Assembly: GCA_963749115.1 (NCBI GenBank)
Contig: CAVVLP010000006.1
Location: forward strand, 1 to 64,000
Source: SZUA-36 sp963749115
GTDB taxonomy: Bacteria > Pseudomonadota > Gammaproteobacteria > Xanthomonadales > SZUA-36
DNA length: 64,000 nucleotides
Reading direction: 5' to 3'
How positions within the stretch are numbered: position 1 is the first letter of the stretch; each line of letters opens with the position of its first letter. Below, piece after piece: positions 1 through 8,455 of the stretch. Both the position numbers and the translations under genes were made by a program. The notes beneath the pieces are model-generated. The model did not search any database, was not told where the DNA came from, and saw only the letters and a program-made list of their open reading frames with translations.

Positions 1-2
1 GT

Positions 3-59
3 CACAGTACTGATGTTGAACCCAGCATACGTGAGGCATTGTTGGCTGATTTGGACTGA
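3..59 (+). CDS. Possible 3' end of an upstream gene (partial)
   Basis: Frame 3 is open from the window edge and reads HSTDVEPSIREALLADLD before a TGA at 57-59. The composition (acidic, helical) is compatible with the C-terminus of a real protein, but 18 residues are too few to assign a family. It could also be a chance open stretch. Confidence 0.25.
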   Translation, partial: HSTDVEPSIREALLADLD

Positions 60-94
60 TGCCCTGAGTTGAAGGTCGAATCAGCAAGTCGGCG

Positions 95-548
95 ACGGGG
101 GGGCGCTGGGATGGGTATTGTCTTACCAGGACAAGTCCCGTGCCCAGACCAGTCTACTGAGTGGTTTAGAAGGCTTACCTTTCACTATCTGCACGGATGG
201 GGACGCTGAGGCGGGTATTAACTTCCCAGGACTCGCTGCAAGTACATCCCTGTAAGCTCTGGCGCGACATCCCTGTCGCTCAAGGTCCTGAAAAGTTAAT
301 ACCCACCCCAGCTTAAGCATCAAACGACGTGCATCTATCAGAGATCACTAGCCCAAACAGTCGCAAAAGTCGTGTGCTTATAAGGTTCAGAATCAAGCCA
401 CGTGTATCTTCCAGAAACCATTGACCCCCGCATTCGCACATAGGCGAGGATGTGCAGTGGCTCACTTCAGGACCTTACGAGACAGGAGTCGAGAATGAGT
501 GCCACAGGGATGTGCTTGAACGTGTCCTGAAGAAAGGTACTGCATAGC
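95..548. repeat. Composite hairpin repeat, copy A
   Basis: This gene-free stretch holds two large inverted repeats. The first pairs 213-232 (gggtattaacttcccaggac) with 285-304 (gtcctgaaaagttaataccc). The second pairs cttcaggac near 466 with gtcctgaag near 528. The loops carry smaller palindromes of the type gcgacatccctgtcgc. The same two-hairpin plan, the same linker phrase (gaaaccattg) and the same flanking phrase (caccccagc) recur at 23725-24020, so this is a dispersed element rather than a terminator. No transposase or credible protein lies inside it. Confidence 0.7.
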
Positions 549-692
549 CTTGGCTTCCCGACTGATCAATTGTGACCTAAAAACCCAGTCTGATTATTGG
601 TCCTGGACGGCCAGTTTTAGTAGGACAACAGTGCCGAAGATACCCTTTTTTGATACTCTAGTAAGATTACCCATACCAAGGACACTGTCATC

Positions 693-1853
693 ATGAGACG
701 TTTAATTTTCGATGAAGATCACGAGATGTTCCGCGATGGTGTCAGGCGTTTTATGCAGTCGGAAATTGAACCACAGGTTGAAAAATGGCGTGAAGACGGG
801 TGTTGTGATCCGGCCGCGTTTATCAAGGCGGGCGAACAGGGCCTGCTGTGTATGTGGGCTGACGAGAAGTATGGCGGCCTCGGTATAGATGATTTCCGTT
901 TTGAGCAGATCGTCATCGAAGAAACCATCCGGCACGGTGACATCAGCCTGTTCCTGTCGTTGCACAGTCGACTGGTCGGACCCTATATCGAGCGCCTTGG
1001 TAGCGAAAATCTCAAACAGCGGTTGCTTCCAAAGTGTATAAGCGGAGAGACCATTCTCGGTATTGCCATGACCGAACCCAATGCCGGTAGTGACCTGGCG
1101 GGTATCAAATCCAGGGCTAAGAGGGATGGTGATGACTGGATACTGAACGGCTCCAAGACCTATATCTCCAATGGGATCAACGGCGGGGCTTTCGTTGTTG
1201 CGGCAAGGACAGTGCCGGACAAATCACATGGTATTGGTTTATTCATCGTCGAAAGCGATATGGAGGGATTCAGCCGCGGCCGCAATCTGAAGAAAATGGG
1301 TCTCAAGGCCCAGGATACCGCTGAATTGTTTTTCGAAAATGTCCGGGTACCTGCCGACAACGTTTTGGGGGATCCGGAAAAGGGTTTTTATAGCCTGATG
1401 CACCATCTTGCGGAAGAGCGTCTGATCAGCGCCTGCCAGGAGGTCGCCCACGCGCAGGTCGCCTTTGATCTGACCATGGATTACATTCTTGAACGCAAGG
1501 CCTTCGGAAAGCCCATCGGGGCTTTTCAGAATAGCCGTTTCAAAATGGCGGAGATGCGTACCGCACTGGATATTCTTCAAACATTCATCGACCAGTGTGT
1601 GCTGTTGCACAACCAGGGCGAGTTGACCGCGGAGTTGGCTGCCGAAGCCAAACTCCAGGCCAGTGAACTGGAATCAACGGTGATGGACAATTGCGTGCAA
1701 CTTCACGGCGGTTCGGGTTACATGAGCGAATACCGGATTTCGCATATGTTTACCGATGCCCGTGTATCCCGTATCTATGCAGGTAGCTCTGAGATCATGA
1801 AAGAGATCATTGCGCGTAGTATCGGGCTGGACGAGCGTAAGCTGTCGGGTTGA
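693..1853 (+). CDS. Acyl-CoA dehydrogenase, long-chain-like
   Basis: A 386-residue FAD flavoprotein that should oxidise acyl-CoA to trans-2-enoyl-CoA in the cytoplasm, passing electrons to ETF. The family flavin/substrate motif MTEPNAGSDLAGI is at about 126-138, the conserved RKAFGKPIG block follows, and LHGGSGYMSEY lies near the C-terminus. The usual short/medium-chain catalytic Glu in IYEGT is replaced (IYAGSSE). An LAEERL segment at about 239-244 supplies a glutamate where long-chain and isovaleryl-type enzymes carry the catalytic base, so the long-chain-like subclass fits best. The ATG at 693 has AAGGA about ten bases upstream. The gene stands alone and converges with the TauE gene; the exact substrate cannot be told. 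Confidence 0.9.
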   Translation: MRRLIFDEDHEMFRDGVRRFMQSEIEPQVEKWREDGCCDPAAFIKAGEQGLLCMWADEKYGGLGIDDFRFEQIVIEETIRHGDISLFLSLHSRLVGPYIERLGSENLKQRLLPKCISGETILGIAMTEPNAGSDLAGIKSRAKRDGDDWILNGSKTYISNGINGGAFVVAARTVPDKSHGIGLFIVESDMEGFSRGRNLKKMGLKAQDTAELFFENVRVPADNVLGDPEKGFYSLMHHLAEERLISACQEVAHAQVAFDLTMDYILERKAFGKPIGAFQNSRFKMAEMRTALDILQTFIDQCVLLHNQGELTAELAAEAKLQASELESTVMDNCVQLHGGSGYMSEYRISHMFTDARVSRIYAGSSEIMKEIIARSIGLDERKLSG

Positions 1854-1875
1854 GACCCCGGTCAGCCGGCTTACC

Positions 1876-2667
1876 CTAAAGAAGCCCACTCACCAGGGCC
1901 AGGCCAACCCCGAACAGGAGTAATCCTACCAGGGTCTGAATACTGGTCATGGTGACCTTGTGTAAAAAGCGTTTACCCAGCAAGACGCCACAAAAAGCGG
2001 AGATGGCCCCGGTTATCACCAGGGGCCAGCTACTGAATTCACTGACGTGGCCACCGGCGGCCGTGAACAGTGCCACGTAAACAGAAATGCGGGTCAGATC
2101 GACGAGAAAGCCGATCACTGCATTGCTACCGACAAAACCCTCGGTGGTCAGACCGGTCTTGGCCAGAAATGCAGACCTCAACGCACCCTGGTGCCCTGAA
2201 AGACCACCGAAAAAACCGGACAACACACCACCCAGCGACAGGTAACGCCGCTCAAATTTCAGCGAACGGAAACGCGGTAGCAACTCAAACAATGCAAAGC
2301 CGATCATCAACAGACCGATAACGAGTTTGACCGGTGTGATCTTTGAAAGGACAGCTTCATTGACCTCGATAGTGAGTGCCGAATCAGATTGAGCAAACCA
2401 GCCGAGGGTCAATGCCCCGAGAACCGCTGCCGCAATCGCCGGCAAACCGAATTTCAACACCACTTCCTTATCAGCAAAACGTCCCAGCAGGGACACCTTG
2501 AATACATTATTGGCACCATGCACCAGCGCCGTGGCAACCACGGCCATTTCTGCAGGGAAAAACAGGGCAAAAACCGGCAGTAATAGGGTCCCCAAACCAA
2601 ACCCTGAATACAGGGTGAGCCCGGCAGCGAGGAAAGCAGTCAACGCAACGATGAAGTAGGCAGTCAT
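1876..2667 (-). CDS. TauE/SafE-family membrane exporter
   Basis: A 263-residue, very hydrophobic inner-membrane protein of the TauE/SafE (former DUF81) family, often annotated as a sulfite or organosulfonate exporter. About eight hydrophobic segments are visible in two similar halves. The N-terminal half has the family's glycine-rich first helix (SGFGLGTLLLP) and a second-helix phrase ending in HGANN. It is the last gene of a minus-strand run after the dipeptidase gene, about 80 bases downstream of that gene's stop, so a loose operon is possible. Substrate is not predictable from sequence; no sulfur-oxidation genes adjoin it. Confidence 0.85.
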   Translation of the reverse strand: MTAYFIVALTAFLAAGLTLYSGFGLGTLLLPVFALFFPAEMAVVATALVHGANNVFKVSLLGRFADKEVVLKFGLPAIAAAVLGALTLGWFAQSDSALTIEVNEAVLSKITPVKLVIGLLMIGFALFELLPRFRSLKFERRYLSLGGVLSGFFGGLSGHQGALRSAFLAKTGLTTEGFVGSNAVIGFLVDLTRISVYVALFTAAGGHVSEFSSWPLVITGAISAFCGVLLGKRFLHKVTMTSIQTLVGLLLFGVGLALVSGLL

Positions 2668-2747
2668 GAGTTCAAATGAATGTTGTCTGGTAATGTGCCA
2701 TTTTTTGACGGGCCTACTATTAAAAAAACGCCGAGTTTACGTCCCTG

Positions 2748-3968
2748 TCAGCCATTATTCTTCAGCGCGTAAGCCTCGACCTCAGCCCAGACACGCATCA
2801 GGTTACCGCCGAGGATCTTGGCGATATCACTTTCTGAATATCCACGGCGCAGGAACTCGGCAACCAGGTTCGGGTAGTCCGCAACATCTTTCAGACCGAC
2901 CGGCAGACTGTCACCCACGCCATCAAAATCAGAACCGATACCTACATGTTCAACACCTGCGAGTTTGATCACGTGATCAAAATGATCCACAACTTGTGCC
3001 ATCGTGGCATAAGGGTATGGCTCCTTTTCACGGTAATCACTGGTGTATTGATCGGCTTCAGGGCCGTCCTCATCAAAATCGTGTTCTTTCAACCAGGTGG
3101 TCCTGTCCGCCCACATCTTTGTTGAGTAGGCATTCGCCTCTGCGGTCAGAAAACCTGAACCCCAGTTAATCTGGATGACGCCGCCGTTCTTTGCCAGCGC
3201 AACTATCATTTCATCACTCATGTTGCGTTCAAAACCCGGTGTGTAGTGACGGGCTGAAGAGTGAGATGCGATCACCGGCACCTTCGTGACCTCTAAAGTC
3301 TGCCAGAATGCATCATCTGAAACGTGTGAAACATCCACCATGATGCCAACACGGTTCATCTCGGCAATCACCTCTTTGCCAAACGGGCTCAAGCCGTCCC
3401 AGGCACGATTCTCGTCATAGGATGAATCGCTGATTTGATTGCTCAAACCATGTGTCAGGGTAATGTAACGAATGCCGCGATCTGCAAAAAACTGGAGGTT
3501 TTCAATTTTATGGTCAATAGGTGAGCCGTTCTCCATACCCATGGCCAGACCGATACGGCCACTTTGCATGGCTTTTTTTGCATCGGCTACCGAGTAGACC
3601 AGCATGAACTTATCCGGCGCCCTCGCGGCGATGGCTTCCACTGAATCAATCAGTTGATTAGCCAGTTCAAAACTGCCGCCTTCCTTCTCCATTTCCGCCG
3701 GTGTGTAAATGGACATGAATGGCAGGTTCAACCCTCCCTGCTTGGCCCGTGGGTAATCAAACTGACCATCAGGTGCCGAAGTCGTTACATCGACCCAACC
3801 GGCATGCAGACGATAAGGCACATCAATATGGGTATCTGTTAACAGATACTTGTGCGCGATTTTTGATGCCTGCTCTTCAACGGATTGATCCGCCAGCACA
3901 TCGGTCATGACCAATGACAAGCCCAAAGTTGCGCCGATGAACAGCAATCCCATTGCTCCTGACTTCAT
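2748..3968 (-). CDS. Membrane (renal-type) dipeptidase, peptidase M19
   Basis: A 406-residue zinc dipeptidase that hydrolyses dipeptides. An N-terminal hydrophobic segment ending near VLA at 24-26 predicts export to the periplasm. Metal-ligand motifs of the M19 family are visible: THIDV with H47 and D49, GMENG with E146, DVSHVSD with H215, and ASHSSAR with H236. GIGSDFDG lies near the C-terminus. Length agrees with bacterial members. It follows the Nudix gene on the same strand after about 100 bases. Periplasmic D-amino-acid dipeptide turnover is a reasonable inference; the true substrate is unknown. Confidence 0.9.
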   Translation of the reverse strand: MKSGAMGLLFIGATLGLSLVMTDVLADQSVEEQASKIAHKYLLTDTHIDVPYRLHAGWVDVTTSAPDGQFDYPRAKQGGLNLPFMSIYTPAEMEKEGGSFELANQLIDSVEAIAARAPDKFMLVYSVADAKKAMQSGRIGLAMGMENGSPIDHKIENLQFFADRGIRYITLTHGLSNQISDSSYDENRAWDGLSPFGKEVIAEMNRVGIMVDVSHVSDDAFWQTLEVTKVPVIASHSSARHYTPGFERNMSDEMIVALAKNGGVIQINWGSGFLTAEANAYSTKMWADRTTWLKEHDFDEDGPEADQYTSDYREKEPYPYATMAQVVDHFDHVIKLAGVEHVGIGSDFDGVGDSLPVGLKDVADYPNLVAEFLRRGYSESDIAKILGGNLMRVWAEVEAYALKNNG

Positions 3969-4065
3969 TCTTATTCGTCTCCTGATAAGTTCTGGTAGTA
4001 CATAAATGAAATGTCTTTACTCAGCGGATATTAGCCGAGGGTTGTTATGAAGAGCGGTTTGCCAC

Positions 4066-4557
4066 TCAGGTTTCCGTTGACAACTCGTAATCGAGCATCG
4101 TATCACCATCAAACAACCAGCGGCCCTGGAATCGCTCACCACGTAAAACCATGGGCAGCCATAAGTGGTCATCTTCCCACATCCGCTCATACGGAATCGC
4201 GTTCACTGGAACCCAAAGTGGTTTTGCTTCGATCGTTTCGGTGGGAACACCTTCAAATTCTTCGCTGCTGTATACCCAGACCAGCAAGGAGTAACCATCA
4301 ACAAACTGGAAACGGTGCTGACCACAATACTGCGGGTTCAAGACAGTGATACCCAACTCCTCCTGGCACTCGCGCACCGCACAGGCTTCCGGGCTTTCAC
4401 CGTTCTCAAGCTTGCCACCCGGACCATTAACCTTGCCTTTTCCAAAGCCGGTCTTTTTGTCGATCAGCAGTATTTTCCCATCCTGAATGACAAACACCAG
4501 GGTCGCGGGATCTTTAGCCTGCCATTCACTCCAGTCAATATCGGAAAGCTGTTTCAA
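4066..4557 (-). CDS. Nudix hydrolase, MutT/8-oxo-dGTPase-like
   Basis: A 163-residue cytoplasmic pyrophosphohydrolase. A complete Nudix box runs from G48 to I70 with the GX5EX7REXXEEXG pattern (E54, R62, E63, E66, E67, G69), which binds the catalytic divalent metal. The preceding strand and the KVNGPGGKLE phrase resemble the 8-oxo-dGTP or 2-hydroxy-dATP diphosphatase branch, but other nucleotide substrates are possible. Its ATG overlaps the tyrA stop by four bases, which implies translational coupling. Confidence 0.85.
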   Translation of the reverse strand: MKQLSDIDWSEWQAKDPATLVFVIQDGKILLIDKKTGFGKGKVNGPGGKLENGESPEACAVRECQEELGITVLNPQYCGQHRFQFVDGYSLLVWVYSSEEFEGVPTETIEAKPLWVPVNAIPYERMWEDDHLWLPMVLRGERFQGRWLFDGDTMLDYELSTET

Positions 4558-5693
4558 GATTGTCCATTTTCAGATAAGTGTTCATCACTTGTAAGACGTT
4601 GTCTCGCGGCGCGCATGTGGCGGGTGAATACCGCTTCGTCATGCTCGGTAACTGCAGTCACAAGCTCGTTAAGCACCTTTCGGAAATGTTCGCTTACGTC
4701 TGCTGTATTGACATTGCCCTGTTGGATTTCGAAATACAAATGAGGGTTTTCACACACTACCTGTGTTGCCACGTTCAACTGTGCATTGAAGGTGGAACTG
4801 GAAATCTGTTTCAGCATCGGTACCTTCTCACCGCTTTGCGCCAACGCGCCGGCAAAGGCGATATTGACCAGGTGGGAGAGCCCCAATACCCAGGCCATCA
4901 CCTCATCGTGTTCCTCAAGACTCAACTCAACGCAATCGGCAGCAGTATGGGCAAATAGTGCGCGGGCTTCAGCGATAGCCTGCTGGTTGCCAACATCCAC
5001 GAACAGGATATGACGCCCCGACAAGCCGATCTCGTTGGGGCCGAACATCGGATGCACGGAACAGACACGGCAGCCGCTCTCCCGCATCGCATCCAAACCT
5101 TCACGCATCGGGCTTTTTAACGAACCGATATCGAATACAAGACATTCGGGCTTCAATTCTGCCAGTTGCAGCAGGATGTCATTGCTGGGTCCTAACGGAA
5201 CGGCGACCACGATCAAATCATAGTCATTCACCACCCCCTGCCAGTCGTGCACCCGGCCAAAGTCTGTATCGCGTTCAACCGTATCAGCAACATCAACCCT
5301 GTAACCTACCATATCAAGGTAGCGTGCCATCCATTCACCCATACGGCCCAGACCACCGATAACCAGTGCGCGCCGTCCGAGGCCATGCCCGGACTGGACC
5401 AGTTTGTGGGTTTCCTGGTTGCTCAGCGAGTGATGGATCAAGGTCTGCAATATGTCACGTGCAACCGAACCGGAAAGGCCAAGGGACTCTGCACGCGCCA
5501 CACCACGATCAATAACCTCACGCTCGCGTTCGTAATGACGCAGCGGCAGACCTGTTTTCAACTTGTGCTCAGCGATCGTGGTCACCACCGCCTGACGTTC
5601 GGCGATAAGATCTACGATACCGCTGTCTATATCATCCAGGCGATTACGCAGCTCAAGCAATTCGGTGGGCGTTAACGGCAGATTATTTGACAT
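4554..5693 (-). CDS. tyrA: Bifunctional chorismate mutase / prephenate dehydrogenase
   Basis: This 379-residue enzyme makes 4-hydroxyphenylpyruvate for tyrosine synthesis: an AroQ-type mutase converts chorismate to prephenate, then the NAD-dependent dehydrogenase decarboxylates it. Residues 1-90 form the mutase (LRNRLDDIDSGIVDLIAER, then LPLRHYEREREVI). The Rossmann motif VIGGLGRMGEWMARYL and the HPMFGPNE active-site phrase mark the dehydrogenase. Length matches the 373-residue E. coli TyrA. The ATG at 5693 is chosen because the mutase begins directly after it; an upstream in-frame start would add 30 residues inside tyrS. The start overlaps the tyrS stop by 11 bases, linking tyrosine synthesis with tyrosyl-tRNA charging. 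Confidence 0.95.
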   Translation of the reverse strand: MSNNLPLTPTELLELRNRLDDIDSGIVDLIAERQAVVTTIAEHKLKTGLPLRHYEREREVIDRGVARAESLGLSGSVARDILQTLIHHSLSNQETHKLVQSGHGLGRRALVIGGLGRMGEWMARYLDMVGYRVDVADTVERDTDFGRVHDWQGVVNDYDLIVVAVPLGPSNDILLQLAELKPECLVFDIGSLKSPMREGLDAMRESGCRVCSVHPMFGPNEIGLSGRHILFVDVGNQQAIAEARALFAHTAADCVELSLEEHDEVMAWVLGLSHLVNIAFAGALAQSGEKVPMLKQISSSTFNAQLNVATQVVCENPHLYFEIQQGNVNTADVSEHFRKVLNELVTAVTEHDEAVFTRHMRAARQRLTSDEHLSENGQS

Positions 5694-6771
5694 ATGCTTT
5701 GCAAAACCTGAGTTTGCCCACCTGCAGGATGCCTTCGAAACCGGTTTGAAGATGCAGGGAGCGGTCACTGACCTTTTCTCCATCTATACGTACACCGCCC
5801 TGTTTGATCATTCTGAATGCCTCGGAATTGCTGGAAGTCAGCCCGCATTGGGTCAGTGCGTTGGCAATTCCGACACCCTTCTCGCCAGCATCCAGTGTTT
5901 TTTCAGGGATATCATCGGGCATCGCCCCGCCACGAAAGCGCGAGATAAACGTCTCACGTGCCTTCTCAGCCGCCTTGCGATCATGGAAGCGCTCAACAAT
6001 CTCCTCGCACAGAAGGAATTTGATGTCCCTGGGGTTCGCACCGTCTGAAACCCGTTGCTTCAGTGCGGACAACTCGTCGTTGCTTTTGAAACTCAGCAGG
6101 TCGAAATAACGCCACATCATCTCATCAGAGATCGACATCAACTTGCCGAACATGTCATCGGGCGCATCGGTAATACCCACGTAATTATGCAGCGATTTGG
6201 ACATTTTCTGCACACCATCGAGGCCTTCCAGCAGTGGCAACGTAATAATCACCTGCGGTTCCTGACCGAAATGTTGCTGTAAATGCCGTCCGACCAGTAA
6301 ATTGAACTTCTGGTCCGTGCCACCCATTTCCACGTCGGTTTCCAGCATCACCGAATCGTAACCCTGCACCAGCGGGTAAAGCAGCTCGTGCATACTGATC
6401 GGCTGGCCTGTGCGGTAACGGTTTTCAAAATCATCCCGTTCCAGCATGCGTGCCAGCGTGTATTTTGCTGCCAGCCGGATCATGCCTTCGGAGCCGAGTT
6501 CGGTCATCCATTCCGAGTTGAAACGAATTTTGGTCTTTTCACGGTCGAGGACCTTGAATACCTGCGTTGCATAGGTCTCGGCGTTTTCTTTAACCTCTTC
6601 TTTTGTCAATGGCTTTCGGGTTACATTTTTCCCCGTCGGGTCACCGATCATGCCGGTGAAATCACCAATCAGGAATGTAACCTCGTGTCCCAAATCCTGA
6701 AATTGACGCATTTTGTTGATCACCACGGTATGACCGATATGTAAATCGGGCGCTGTCGGATCAAAACCCAC
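5683..6771 (-). CDS. tyrS: Tyrosyl-tRNA synthetase, main open piece (frame-broken gene)
   Basis: Class I aminoacyl-tRNA synthetase that activates tyrosine and charges tRNA-Tyr. The piece begins at GFDPTAPDLHIGHT, which contains the HIGH signature. It continues with FLIGDFTGMIGDPTGKN and the KMSKS loop (VQKMSKSLHN), and ends in an S4-like RNA-binding domain (GGVRIDGEKVSDRSL). The normal first 38 or so residues lie in another frame and end prematurely at 6761. Removing one base near 6801-6810 would restore a continuous protein of about 400 residues from the ATG at 6883. The piece from 6771 alone would lack part of the Rossmann fold. An indel error is the simplest explanation for a gene that is normally essential. 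Confidence 0.93.
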   Translation of the reverse strand: MGFDPTAPDLHIGHTVVINKMRQFQDLGHEVTFLIGDFTGMIGDPTGKNVTRKPLTKEEVKENAETYATQVFKVLDREKTKIRFNSEWMTELGSEGMIRLAAKYTLARMLERDDFENRYRTGQPISMHELLYPLVQGYDSVMLETDVEMGGTDQKFNLLVGRHLQQHFGQEPQVIITLPLLEGLDGVQKMSKSLHNYVGITDAPDDMFGKLMSISDEMMWRYFDLLSFKSNDELSALKQRVSDGANPRDIKFLLCEEIVERFHDRKAAEKARETFISRFRGGAMPDDIPEKTLDAGEKGVGIANALTQCGLTSSNSEAFRMIKQGGVRIDGEKVSDRSLHLQTGFEGILQVGKLRFCKAYVK

Positions 6772-6883
6772 CTTGATACGCAGGGTTCTTCCCGATTCCA
6801 GTTTCTGTCTGCAGGTCTTCGACCTTGATGATTTCTTCCGTACCCCGCGAGATCAGCTCGAGGGCCTGTTTTACATCTGTCAT
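6761..6883 (-). CDS. tyrS: Tyrosyl-tRNA synthetase, N-terminal piece before the frame change
   Basis: From the ATG at 6883 the frame reads MTDVKQALELISRGTEEII, a typical TyrS N-terminus, then VEDLQTETG before running out of register and stopping at 6761. The neighbouring frame holds KLESGRTLRIKVGFDPT, the expected continuation. The break lies in the stretch ctgcagacagaaactg at about 6799-6814 and needs one base removed. The divergent M23 endopeptidase gene starts about 195 bases away. Confidence 0.85.
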   Translation of the reverse strand: MTDVKQALELISRGTEEIIKVEDLQTETGIGKNPAYQGGF

Positions 6884-6975
6884 ATACCAGTCCGTGTTCT
6901 GCCTGTGTTTTTTCAGTGAAATTAAAGAAGTGGCATTGTATTGCCTTGTTGAGCCAGCCACTACCCCAAACTCTT

Positions 6976-6981
6976 TATAAT
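6976..6981 (+). promoter_or_regulatory. Possible -10 element for the M23 endopeptidase gene
   Basis: A perfect TATAAT lies in the 195-base divergent gap between tyrS and the endopeptidase gene. The best upstream -35-like hexamer (TTGAGC at 6949-6954) is 21 bases away, which is too far for a standard sigma-70 promoter, so the call is tentative. Confidence 0.3.
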
Positions 6982-7078
6982 GCACAATTACGTGGCAAAA
7001 TCACACTCCGGAACCCGTCCTGTATGGTATCTTTAGCGCTGTTTGAACCGGTGACTCCGACGATGGTCAATATGCAGC

Positions 7079-8455
7079 ATGCAAAATAAGAACTTCCTTT
7101 CGGTGCTGACCGGAATATTCTCACAGTTTCATTTTAAAATTACCCGGACAAAACTGTTTCTGTTTGGCCTGACACTGGTGGCCTTTGGCTTCGCGCTAGG
7201 CGGGCTCGGAACTGTTGAGGATGACCCCGATGTTGCCAGTAAGGTGGTTAACCTGGGTCTGCCCGAGCGGCTGGAAATCCAGGTTCCCGGCCTCGAGGAC
7301 ATAAGCCAATACTACGGCACCGGGAACTACGCGGATACAACACCTGAGGTGGAGACCTGGGAGTCTTTCACTGTCCGTTCAGGCCAATCGCTGGACGGTA
7401 TCTTTCGCAAGCAGGGTTTCAGTGCAAACACGCTACACCGGATCATAACGGTCAACGGCGATACCAAAAAGCTGAAGAACATCCGCCCCGGCGATCTGTT
7501 CGAATTCCAGCGTCATCAGGATGGCTCGCTCAGACGTATGCGTTATGCCATTGATGAAGACCGATACCTTATCATCGATTACGACGGGCAACAGGCTGTG
7601 GCGAGTTCTGAAGCACGTGACATGATCACGGAAATTACCGAAACCAGTGGAACAATAATGTCTTCTTTGTTCCTGGCGGGTAAACAGGCCGGTCTCACCG
7701 ATGGTATGGTGATGAAGCTGGCTAACCTGTTTGGCTGGGATATCGATTTTGTACTTGATATCCGCGAGGGTGACCGCTTTTTCCTGCTCTATGAAAAAGT
7801 TTACCGGGATGGCAGTTTTTTGCGTGATGGCGAAATCATCGGTGCAACCTTTATTAACCAGGGTGAAAAATTCCAGGCTTTGCGCTTTGACATTGATGGG
7901 CAGGCACAATACTTTGCGCCTGACGGACGTAATATGCGCAAGGCATTCCTGCGCGCACCGCTGAATTTTGCCTATATCAGTTCCAGCTTCAACCCGAAGC
8001 GTTATCACCCGATACTCAAACGCGTCAAGGCCCATAATGGTATTGACTATAAGGCACCCAAGGGTACCCCGGTTTATGCGGCAGGTGATGGCAAGGTCAT
8101 TCGTTCAGACTACGGTAAATTCAACGGTCACCACGTGTTTATCCAGCACGCTAACAGCATTGTTACAAAGTACCTGCATTTCACCAAGCGTACTGTTAAA
8201 AAAGGTCAACGGGTCAAACAGGGCCAGGTCATCGGTTACGTCGGTGCCACGGGTTTGGCGCAGGCACCCCATCTGCACTATGAGTTTTTGCTAAACGGTG
8301 TTCATCGCAATCCACGTACGGTCGCATTGCCAAAAGCAGACCCGCTTGGTAAAACCCAGCTAGCCGAGTTCCAGCAATTGGCTGCACCGGTACTTTCAGA
8401 ATTGAGCCGTCTTGAGTCTGCTTCCGTGTATGCCACTGCGGCGAGTAGCCCGTGA
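7079..8455 (+). CDS. Murein DD-endopeptidase, M23 family (MepM-like)
   Basis: A 458-residue, membrane-anchored cell-wall hydrolase predicted to cleave peptide cross-links in peptidoglycan. One membrane segment lies at about 25-42. A LysM/OapA-like region follows (SFTVRSGQSLDGIFRKQGFS, then IRPGDLFEF). The C-terminal lysostaphin-type M23 domain contains HNGIDYKA (zinc His and Asp) and HLHYEF (HxH). Length and layout match MepM/YebA-like proteins. It is divergent from tyrS and overlaps anmK by four bases (GTGA), so wall cleavage and wall recycling appear to be co-expressed, as is common in gammaproteobacteria. Confidence 0.92.
   Translation: MQNKNFLSVLTGIFSQFHFKITRTKLFLFGLTLVAFGFALGGLGTVEDDPDVASKVVNLGLPERLEIQVPGLEDISQYYGTGNYADTTPEVETWESFTVRSGQSLDGIFRKQGFSANTLHRIITVNGDTKKLKNIRPGDLFEFQRHQDGSLRRMRYAIDEDRYLIIDYDGQQAVASSEARDMITEITETSGTIMSSLFLAGKQAGLTDGMVMKLANLFGWDIDFVLDIREGDRFFLLYEKVYRDGSFLRDGEIIGATFINQGEKFQALRFDIDGQAQYFAPDGRNMRKAFLRAPLNFAYISSSFNPKRYHPILKRVKAHNGIDYKAPKGTPVYAAGDGKVIRSDYGKFNGHHVFIQHANSIVTKYLHFTKRTVKKGQRVKQGQVIGYVGATGLAQAPHLHYEFLLNGVHRNPRTVALPKADPLGKTQLAEFQQLAAPVLSELSRLESASVYATAASSP

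Noticed and set aside
123..323. A 66-codon open frame on the minus strand in the first repeat
   Set aside because: It is contained in the inverted-repeat element and its sequence is dictated by the hairpin arms.
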